Of a DNA stretch of 64,000 nucleotides, positions 45,074-55,262 are shown piece after piece; positions within the stretch are counted from its first letter, which is position 1; each line of letters starts with the position of its first letter. The position numbers and the translations under genes are program-made. Origin of the DNA: Phellopilus nigrolimitatus (Eukaryota; Basidiomycota; Agaricomycetes; Hymenochaetales; Hymenochaetaceae); the NCBI GenBank assembly GCA_021029095.1, contig JAJOHG010000057.1, forward strand, positions 1-64,000, in the 5' to 3' direction. The notes beneath the pieces were generated by a model that did not search any database, was not told where the DNA came from, and was given only the letters and a program-made list of their open reading frames with translations.

Positions 45074-48000
45074 ATGGCAGGTGCAAATGTTTCTTTCGGC
45101 CAGGGAGGTAACCCCACGGATGAACATGATGATAACTTCAACGTTCGTTCAACAAGTCCGAAGACTGAGACGCAGCGACAAGAGCCGGCATTGAAGCCCA
45201 TTGAATCCCGATACGACAAGCTTGATCATCATAAGCTAGACGAGGATACGGCGGCTTATCTTCAAGACAATTCCAAGGCCATGCCAGCGACCATTCCTGA
45301 ATGGATCCTTGTAGCTATCGCTGAGACGTGCGATAGACTCGACTCAAAACTCCAAAAGTATCCAGGGGCGCATCAAGCAATGTCGCAATACGGCACTGCT
45401 TTAGAAGATCTCCTTAAAGGGGCGTATGAGAAGAAGGATTATAAAGAAGCCAGAAATCTGCGTAAGTGAATTCGGCTGCCATTCTATCCTCCTCATTTAA
45501 GGTTACCCAGTCGACCTTCAAAAGAACCCGTATGCGTATGTGGACGTCGACAATAGCACAGATGATAAAGATCAACAGAGCAAGTGATATTTTTCGGATT
45601 CCTTCCTTTCTTTTTTTTAAATCCTATATAGTGTTAGGTATTCATGTCTCATCCTGTGTCTCCGACCGTCTCATCTGATAAATATGGCCTCAGCTGTCAA
45701 ACTGGCATGGAAGGTGCCGTACCAGGGAAGAGCCCATCTTTTGCTTTACGACACGGTCGCCACTATGACTTGGATCAAGGGTTTGAGGAGCAACGCAAAC
45801 AGTCTATTCATCGTCCAGAGTTCTGGAACGGGAAAATCACGGACCGTGCACGAGCACAGTAAACTTGTATTCACCATTCCGTTCAATCTAACGGCGGATG
45901 AGGAGAAGAAGGGTGAGTGAAAAAGAGATGCTGCACTACTTCGGCTGAGTAAATCATTCTTAGGTTTCCCGTATCCTTTCCCTGACAATGTAATACGCGA
46001 ACATTTCCATAACGCACCAAGAGCATTCCTACCAGCTCGCCTCTACTTCCTGAAATTTCTCTACGATCTGTTCTCAGCCGTGCTCGAAGAAGTTGAAACG
46101 CTTAAGGACTGGCTTGAGCCAGCGAAAACGTACGGGGATGTGGCGGACGCCTGGTCATTTTATCTCGAGGAGAAGGGTCGGAACAACTTATACCGGAGGG
46201 TTGTGCGTATGGAGTATGAGGTACATGTTTTCAGTAAATCGCATTCGCTCTTTCTGCTAACTATCTTGAGTAGAGAGATGAACGGGCCTTTCAGGAGCTC
46301 CTCGAAAAGGAGGAAATTGAAGTCAAGGACAAGTTCGACCCTGCTGTGTTCAACTTCATCGCTAAGCAGACGCAAAATAAGGTCTCTGGGTTAATTTCTT
46401 TCATCGGCAAACTCGTCGGAGATGACAATTGTAATTCGCCTGATGCTCGCGTGGTGGTCTCCTTTGACGAAGCCCAATATTTGACGAATATTACCATACC
46501 TACCAGCGCAGACTCACCGCATCGCACTCTATACGATGCGTTTTGCTCAGCTACGGATGAAATTTTGCCCAGTCCGGTGTTCTTCCTCTTTCTGTCCACA
46601 CAGTTTACCCTCTGGAGATTTGTACCACCTCAGACGATGTCTTTCTTTGAGAGTGTCATCAGCTACAGTGACCAAAACAGTATCCAGCCTCCGTTTACGG
46701 AGCTTCCCTTCGATTGCTTCGGGGACGAACCACTTATCCGACCTGGTGAGAAGACGCTGAAAGACGTGTCAACCATCCACTTTATGAGCCAATTCGGAAG
46801 GCCGTTGTATGTGTCTTTTCGTATCCTGGTTTCGCATGACACCTGACTCAGGACTTATCTTTTCCAGGTTTTCGAGTCTTATGGGAGCTATGGTGCATAG
46901 AACCGAACGGTATATAGTCAACCTCGCGAGGGCCAAACTCATTGCAAGCAACAAGTCTGATATTGCTCAGATGACCGATGACGCGAAGCTGGCCGTCCTC
47001 GCCGTTCGCCTTCTTCTTGACCTCAACACGTCCCGAGCGGATACACAAGCGCGGATGGTCAGGCTTGTCCAGAATCATATGGCGATAGCATTCTCGATCC
47101 CAAAGCATCGTGAGACGCTAAGCATCGGCTATCCTTCGGAACCGATCCTCGCAGAAGCAGCCGCTCGGCAGATGAATGTCATGCGTAACAGTTGTAATGC
47201 CATGAGCATTGCTTTACTGCTGCAAGAATTTGTGGAACGCGGTTTGGTCGACAAAGGCGAACGAGGCGAGCTTGTCGCTAGGCTCATCTTCACCTTGGCT
47301 TACGATGAAGCGGCTGAAACTTATGAGAAGGATACTTCGGAGAACCGTAAGGATCCTGTTGACGAAAGCTCGGAATTTCCGTTTTACAGCAGAGGTGTGC
47401 CCTTGAAGTATTTCATTGTAGCACTCTTTGGGAAAACCCATGCAGAACACATCTTCAAAAGCCACCCCGATAATGTCCGAAATGGACAGACTTTCGAGCA
47501 GGCGTTCGAGCGCGCCTGGGTACGCTTCACGCATTTCCAGCGTGCAGGGAACTCGTCGGTCATATCGACAGAGGCCGCTTGGGCAGCTGCAGCTCGTGCG
47601 ATGGCTTTCCAAAGCAGTTCTGGTCAAGCAAGGATGGACATATTTATCCCGGTCGTCTTGCGGGACGAGAAACTCCACGAGGAAATCATGACCGGGATTC
47701 TTGTCCATCTCAACGATCAAGTATCGGCCGAGACGAAAGTCAGAGCTGAAATTGACGAACAAGACATCGGTTTTTTCCCGACCCAGCCGAATGCGAACAC
47801 GGATAGTCGGCCCTACATCACGATTGTCATGGAGTTGGGCGTGCAGCCTTTTTATCGGACACAAGCCGAAAATGAGGCGAAGAGCAACGCGACAAAGGCT
47901 GATTGCGCACCTTCCCCTGCAGAAAACAGCACGACTGCCAGGAATGTTGCGACAAGCTCAATGCGCACCGCAATGGTAGCGCACCCACGATACTCTATTT

Positions 48001-48311
48001 TCGCAATCGGCTGTTCGCCGTCGGTGTACAATGTAGTGGATGACAAAGACGTATATGCGACATTACTCTCGTCTTGCCATATCTTGCAAGAACATTCGCG
48101 GCAGACACCGGATTCACTGTCCGCAGTGCGGCGGCTGAAGCCATTTTGGATAGCAGGGCCCGAATGCTTTGATTGGGTGGGCGAAACGAAGCTTTCGTCG
48201 GTGGATCCTCCTGAAGAACCTGTGGCTGAAGGTGTATACACAGGCAATGAACTCCGTTCAGTAGTCGAACAGGATGAAGACGAGAATGCATTCATGGCAA
48301 ATTCTCAGTAA
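45074..48311 (+). CDS. large P-loop NTPase, copy C (CRN-like fungal family)
   Basis: Six exons (45074-45461, 45511-45583, 45632-45912, 45964-46220, 46274-46806, about 46868-48311) splice in phase to 991 codons. Same parts as copy A: MAGANVSFGQGGN, variable segment (AYLQDNSKAMPATIPEWILV), P-loop SSGTGKSRTVHEHSKLVF, SFDEAQYLTN, FFLFLSTQF, PPFTELPFD, and the long C-terminal part from FSSLMGAMVHRTERY to ENAFMANSQ. This is the second copy with no visible defect. Its 3' flank matches that of copy B rather than A, showing it is the counterpart of B in the inverted block. Its C-terminal variant block (VMRNSCNAMSIALLLQEF) is, however, that of A and D. Confidence 0.7.
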
Positions 48312-48699
48312 ATAGGAGATACCCTGAGATCAAAATAACTCGCAAGGAACACAGTTTCTCTCAGCCCTGGGCTGTAGAGCTCGGGGTTATCGATTTCTAA
48401 TTTGAGTTGACTAGTTGGAGTGACCTAAGCCAAGCATATCGTACGGAATCAGTGATGTGGCCTACACATAAGCTTATCATTTCAAAGATCGGGAACTTGA
48501 CTATTGAGATTTCGAGTTCTCTCGTGCCTTGAATGCATGCAGAGCCTCCGGCGCACCTGAACGGAAATCCTATAAGAGCCACTTAGTTTTATATGCATGA
48601 GTTACAGGGACACCAGACCAGTGTGAAGTCCTGAAGAACTCAAATTTCAACGACTGTCGTACGATCTACCCATTACCAAATCTTTCAAAGAAAGCGCGT

Positions 48700-50695
48700 A
48701 ATAATGTTATTCCAATGTTTGAATTACATCCTTGTGAAAACGTGTAGTGGAGATGATAAGATGTGTAGACGCGAGTTGAAGTATGGTTTGTGTGTCCATG
48801 TTGTGGGAATATGTACGTCAACGCTCTTTTAAGCACCAAACTTCCTGTGGCTCACCTACTTGCAAAGAACAACCGCGACGCCAGACATCTCCCTCGAACA
48901 ATCACTACACAACCATGCAATCACAATCGAGTCCCATACTCCCAGTCGCATCTGGTTCAGCTTACCAGCCATTCACCTCTCAACGTTCTCAACGCTCTCA
49001 AATTTCGACTTCCACAATGCCGACGTCCGCTACGCGTCTGAAAGTACGTTCAGGAACGGCGCCTCTACCCGTATCCATGCCCGACGACGTGTACTCGCTC
49101 AAACGCACCATCACACGATCGCTCGATAGGACCATGCCCACCAAGGTGAATTCGTTTTGCACCTCAGCTATGAGACGAATTCTGACGAGAACCCGCTTCG
49201 CTGCTTTCTTTCCCCTTATACTTGCGTGTCCAGGCTGTTGGAGAGGCCAAGAAGGCAACATGGCCTCAAGAGTCTTTGGTACCGGAGAGGGCGGATAGCA
49301 ATGCGTCCCTCTTCTGCCAGAACAATTATACCAAAGAGGCTGCCTTAGACCAGGTCGTCTTCTCGACCCCAACCTCAACCGGAGCTGGTGTGTATCTTCT
49401 TGAGCTGCTGAACGAAGCCGTTAGCTTACACCCTACCCTTTTCTTCTCAGGCTCTCGTGTCGACCACGAGAAACTCGAACTCCATTCTCCTAGCTCGTTC
49501 ACGAGTCTTTCGGCCCGCCACGATGGTTCCCAGTTGGATCCGACGGGTCATGACGACTTGCAGAGTTTGCTTTACGAGTTGGAAATGGAGAAGGAGGCAC
49601 TCTGGAGAGACAGAGACGAGTCGGGAAGAATGCAGCAAGAGGCCATGGAAAGCTTGGAGGTCGCAGAGAGAGAAATAGGAATGGCGCGGGTTGCGAAGGG
49701 GAACTTGGAAGTCGTAATCAAGAAGAGGTACGGTCGCGATGTGCTCATGGATTTGCTGGAGCTGTGCGGCGAACGAGTCGGGATCGATGGAAAATCTGAG
49801 GAAGAAGACGAGGAGAAAGACACGGACGAGAGGTGAGTTCTTCTCATGCTGTGCTATGCGTATTCGAAGCTGACAACATCCGTGATTGCTAGCTTCAAAG
49901 AGCATGTCGAATCCAAAATAGCTTACGCTGTACCGTACGGGAAGCAGAAGCACAGCGTCATCCGCGAGGGCGCGAGCTACACAGAGACCGCGCCCGCGTC
50001 CGACACCGACGTGTCCAATTTGCGTTTGCACTCTGGGAATAAGGCCGGGGGATCCGCGATTGGACGCGACGAGAACGCTCCTCTCCCAGCGACTTCGGTG
50101 CTATCCTCTGGCAAGGGAAAGAGGAAAAGAGAGGCTGATGAGCGTGGTGTTCGCGGCGAGCCCCAGAGGAAGAAAGCCAAGATAGACCAACGCCCTCTTC
50201 TCACAGCCCGCCCCGAGCGCATTCCCACAACGAACGCCGCAATTAACCGTCTACGGGACCGGCGACCTCGACGACCTCGACGTAAAGTGCGCAATCCTCT
50301 CAGATGACTTCGCAAGCACTCGTTCCGCACGGATCCACTGCGTCTTCCAACATTGCCGACGATGGCAGTCAAGTCTCGTACGAGCAACACAAATGAGCTC
50401 ACCGAAGATGGACTTGATTCCCAATCGTAAGAGAGCCTCCAGGCTAGGAGTACAACTCTGACGACGACGACGCAGCCAGTAACGGAAGTCAGCCGGCCAG
50501 CCCGAACTTGCCCAATCATGATGCCTTGGTAATTTCCCAGCCTGTGCCAAAAAGCTCGAGCCATGATTGAAAACGGGTTCATTCATGGTCACAGACGGAA
50601 ATCATTATGGAACGATGAGTGTTGACAGACGTGGTACGCCGGTAAAATCAGCAGAGGGACTCAGAGTGCCAGTTGCGCCGCCATACCGCGAATGA
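48700..50695 (+). pseudogene. gene X, copy 2, with damaged N-terminus
   Basis: An inverted duplicate of 27519-29480. The coiled-coil exon (LDQVVFSTPTSTGAGVYLLE, DDLQSLLYELEMEKEALW, KRYGRDVLMDLLELCGERVG), the SFKEHVESKIAYAVPYGKQK exon and the tail up to VPVAPPYRE are kept. The Cys-rich part is not. VWFVCPCCGNMYVNALL is preceded by an in-frame stop, and about seven bases are missing after ALLSTK, so YCGSPTCKEQ falls in another phase. Translation from a later ATG (MQSQSSPILPV, 48915) would give a shorter protein without the possible zinc ribbon. Hence pseudogene or N-terminally shortened gene. Confidence 0.5.
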
Positions 50696-51444
50696 TATGC
50701 GTCATACGTACTGTCCAAGCTCTGGGATCTTTGCAGTCTTCAGTGTGGTCTTGTCCAGCACTCGGGAGGAACTTGCCTCGTTATTTATACCCGTGATACC
50801 CCCCGACCGCAGCTCTTTGTTATCTTTCCTGATTGTTAGAGAACCCGCCAGAGATCTTTATGCACTGTGAAATAGTCTCTTTCAATTGTTCTTCTCTTTC
50901 TTTTTATAGTTTTGCGATTTTGATATAAAGAACTTTTGTTTTTCGTTTCGTTCAGGCGGCTCGGTGATGAGGCACGACATGAAGTTCGCCTTTGCTGAGA
51001 TGCCCGTCGGGTCGTCCCTTTATTTTTCGGTTCCAGACAAAAGAGAGATATTTTCTCAAAGTTCTTTGTTCGAAGCAAGAAAAAAGATAGAGAGCCAGAA
51101 AGACCCAGAGAATGAATCCAGCAACTGTAGCTAGCATGTTGGACTCAGGTATTGAAAGAGCCGCTTGCTGTCGAGTGTGGCATCGTGAGTCAGCCAATTG
51201 ACTTCGGACTATAAATATAACACGACACAAAATTGTCGGGATTATCAGAGGTAAGAAACAAAAGGCCGCAACCAGTCAAGCCCTTTCGCCCTCTTCTAAG
51301 TCTCATATCAGATAATAAATTGTCGAGAACCCGAAAGAAGAAATCCACACCACTGTATTGCGGAAAACTCTTCTAGTTTTCCTGTACATGTACATGTACG
51401 GCGATGCTGTTTATATTACAAGATGATCTCAGGGTATCTTCTAT
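50696..51444. other. inverted copy of the A-X intergenic flank
   Basis: Matches 26677-27518 in reverse orientation, including TTTTCGTTTCGTTCAGGCGG and TGTACATGTACATGTAC, but lacks part of the stretch next to the NTPase stop. No gene supported. Confidence 0.5.
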
Positions 51445-54400
51445 TTATTGACAATTTGCCATGAATGCATTCTCGTCTCCATCCTGTTCGGCTACTGAAC
51501 TGAGTTCATCGCCTGTGTATACCCCTTCAGCCACAGGTTCTTCAGCAGGATCCTCCGACGAAAGCTTCGTTTCGCCCACCCAATCAAAGCATTCGGGCCC
51601 TGCTATCCAAAACGGCTTCAGCCGCCGCACTGCTGACAGTGAATCCGGTGTCTGCCGCGAATGTTCTTGCAAGATATGGTGAGATGAGAGCAGTGTCGCA
51701 TATACGTCTTTGTCATCCACTACATTGTACACCGACGGCGAACAGCCGACTGCCAAAATAGAGTATCGCGGGTGCGCTACCGTTTCAGGGCACCACGAGC
51801 TTGTCGCGAAATTCTTGGTAGTCGTGCTGTTCTCTGCAGGGGAAGATGCACAGGCAGCCTTTGTCGCGTTGCTCTTCGCCTCATTTTCGGCTTGTGTTCG
51901 ATAAAAAGGCAGCACGCCCAACTCCATGACAATCGTGATGTACGGCCGACTATCCGTGTTCGCATTCAGACCGTCAGCGGGCTGCGTTGGGAAAAACCCG
52001 ATGTCTTGTTCGTCAATTTCAACTCTGACTTCCGTCTCGGCCGTTACTCGATCGTCGATATGGACAAGAATACCGGTCATGATTTCCTCCTGGAGTTTCT
52101 CGTCCCGCAAGAGGACCGGGATAAATATGTCCATCCCTGCTTGACCAGAACTGCTTTGGAAAGCCATCGCACGAGCTGCAGCTGCCCAAGCGGCCTCTGT
52201 CGTAATGACCGACGAGTTCCCTGCGCGCTGGAAGTGCGTGAAGCGTACCCAGGCGCGCTCGAACGCCTGCTCGAAAGTCTGTCCATTTCGGACATTATCG
52301 GGATGGCTTTTGAAGATATGTTCCGCGTGCCCTTTTCCAAAGAGTGCCTTGATGAAGTACTTCAAGGGCACACCTCTGCTGTAAAACGGACAGTCCGAGC
52401 TTTCGTCAATAGGATCCTTACGATTCTTCGAAGTGTCTCTTTCATATGCTTCAGCCGCTTCATCATAAGCCAGGGTGAAGATGAGCCTAGCGACAAGCTC
52501 GCCACGTTCGCCTTTGTCAACCAAACCGCGTTCCACAAATTCTTGCAGCAGTAAAGCAATGCTCATGGCATTACAACTGTTACGCATGACATACATCTGT
52601 CGAGCGGCTGCTTCTGCGAGGATCGGTTCCGAAGGGTAGCCTACGCTTAGCGTCTCGCGATGTTTCGGGATCGAGAATGCTATCGCCATATGATTCTGGA
52701 CAAGCCTGGCCAACCGCGCTTGTGTTTCCTCTCGGGACGTGTTGAGGTCAAGAAGAAGGCGCACGGCGAGGACGGCCAGCTTCGCGTCATCGGTCATTTG
52801 AGCAATACTAGGCTTGCCGCTTGCAATGAGTTTGGCCCTCGCGAGGTTTACCATGTGCCATTCGGTTCCATTTACCATGGCTCCCACAAGACTCGAAAAC
52901 CTGGAAAAGATAAGGCGTGAGTCAGGTTCCATGCATAACCAGGGTACAGAAAAGACACATGCATTGGCCTTCCGAATTGGCTCATAAAGAGGATGGTCGA
53001 CACGTCTTTCAGTGTCTTCTCACCAGGTCGGATAAGTGTCTCGTCCCCGAAGCAGTCGAAGGGAAGCTCCGTAAACGGAGGCCGGATATTGTTTTGGACA
53101 CTGTAGCTGATGACACTCTCAAAGAAAGACATCGTCTGAGGTGGTACAAATCTCCAGAGGGTAAACTGTGTGGACAGAAAGAGGAAGAACACCGGACTGG
53201 GCAAAATTGCATTCGCAGCTGCGCAAAACGCATCGTATAGAGTGCGAGGCGGTGAGTCTTCGCTGGTAGATATGGGGATATTTGTCAAATATTGGGCTTC
53301 GTCGAAGGAGACCACGACGCGAGCATCGGGCGAATTGCAATTGTCATCTCCGACGAGTTTGCCGATGAAAGAGATTAACTCGGAGATCTTATTTTGCGTC
53401 TGCTCGGCGATGAAGTTGAACACAGCAGGGTCGAACTTGTTCCTTATTCCTCTTTCCTCGAGGAACTCCTGGAGAAGCCGCTCATCTCTCTACGCGAAGG
53501 CAATCAGCAAGCGTAGAGAAAGAGATCCAGATTTACTGAAAACACATACGCACAATCCACCAGTATAAGTAGTCATGACCTATCTCCTCTAGATAAAATG
53601 ACCAGGCTTCCGCCACATCACCGTAAGTTTTCGCTGGTTTAAGCCAGTCCTTAAGCGTTTCAGCTTTTTTGAGCACGGCTGAGAACAGATCGTGGAGAAA
53701 ATTCAGGAAGTAGAGGCGAGCTGGTAGGAATGCTCTTGGTGCATTATGGAGATGTTTGCGTATTACACTGTCAGGGAAAGGGTACGGGAAACCTAAGAAT
53801 GATTTACTCAGCCGAAGTAGTGCAGCATCTTTGTAACTCACCCTTCTTCTCATCCGCTGATAGATTGAACGGAATGGTGAATACAAGTTTACTGTGCTCG
53901 TGCACGGTTCGTGATTTTCCAGTTCCAGAGCTCTGGACGATGAATAGACTGTTTGCGTTGCTCCTCAGACCCTTGTTCCGAGTCATAGTGGCAACCGTGT
54001 CGTAAAGTAAAAGATGGGCTCTTCCCTGGTACGGCACCTTCCATGCGAGCTCGACAGCTGACGGCATATTTGTCAGATGAGACGGTCGGAGACACGCGAT
54101 GAGACATGAGCACCTAACACTGAACAAAATATTAATAGGTGGAAGGAAGGAATCTAAAAGATATCACTTGCTCTGTTGATCTTTATCATCTGTGCTATGG
54201 TCGACGTCCACATACGTATACGGGTTCCTTTGAAGGGCGACTGGGTAGCCTTAAATGAGAAATATAGAATGGCAGCCGAGTTTACGTACGTAGATTTCTA
54301 AGTTGTTTAAAATCCTTTCTCTCATACGATTCGTTAATGAGATTCACCAAAGAGGGGCCATATTCCGATATTTTTTCTTTCGCCGCTGGTAACACTTTGA

Positions 54401-54671
54401 GACCGGAGTCTAGTCTATTGCACGTGCCGGCGACAGATATAAGAACCCATACAGGGTGGACGATCGTTGGCAGACGACCAAAGGCGTCTTCAAAAGCGTA
54501 TTGAAGATAGTCCATCGTAAGCTCGTCTAGTCTAGGATGATCGAGCCTGTCGTATCGGGCCTCAATGAACTTCAAAGCTGGGTATGAACTTGTTTCTCGA
54601 GCATTGTCGCCATCAGCGTGTTCGTTGGGTCGTTTATCTCCCTGGCCGAAAGAAACGTTCGTGTCGGACAT
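51445..54671 (-). CDS. large P-loop NTPase, copy D, probably impaired by a splice-site deletion
   Basis: The chosen start at 54671 gives MSDTNVSFGQGDKRPNEH; an ATG at 54692 is also in frame. P-loop SSGTGKSRTVHEHSKLVF, SFDEAQYLTN, PPFTELPFDCFGDETLIRPG and the long last exon to 51445 are open. At the end of exon 4, however, the copy reads IVRMC, where other copies have VVRMEYE before the donor. About 14 bases including the original GTACGT donor are gone. Using the GTATGT that remains puts the next exon out of phase. Unless another splice pair is used, the product stops there. The upstream sequence differs from copies A-C. The N-terminal variable segment (DYLQYAFEDAFGRLPTIVHP) is the most divergent of the family. 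Confidence 0.6.
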
Positions 54672-55262
54672 GATGGGAGAAAGATCGGGCAAAAGTAAGC
54701 CATGCTGTTAGTTAATGACCGTTCGTAACCTACAGTCACAGAAATACGGAACGCTTCTTATGTAATATTGCTACGTAAAGAATAAAACGTGTTTTGCTTT
54801 TTGGTAAGTAAGATAAAATTTGCAAACCGATTTGCAAACAGAATAGCGGGGCACGCACCATAACGATCAGTTCTCACGGGGGGGGGGGCACACGGCCACC
54901 CCGTGAACATCACGTGATAGCTTTTTGGGAGCCCGGTAAGAGGGAGCTTCGCTCCCAATAACACGACACAAAAAATTTCGGAATCATCAGAGGTAAGAAA
55001 CAAAACGCCGCAACCAGTCAAGCCCTTTCGCCCTCTTCTAAGTCTCATATCAGATAATAAACTGTCGAGAACCCGAAAGAAGAAATCCACACCACTGGAT
55101 TGCGGAAAACTCTTCTAATTTTCCTGTACATGTACATGTACATTGGCGGTGCTGTTTATATAACAAGGTGCGACACGGTTAAACTTGTAGATGAAATGCT
55201 AAATGTAGAAGTAAAACTCCAGATGTCCCTTGCGAGCCATTTTGATCTCAGGTATCTTCTAT
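54672..55262. other. intergenic region between NTPase D and E
   Basis: Upstream region of D and 3' flank of E. A run of nine or more G lies near 54891-54898. 54950-55262 repeats the 3' flank seen after copies A and D (AACACGACACAAAA, TGTACATGTACATGTACATT). No gene supported. Confidence 0.5.

Noticed and set aside
54885..54900. Poly-G run as a functional G-quadruplex or regulatory site
   Set aside because: A single G run without neighbouring runs; may also be a sequencing or assembly weak point.
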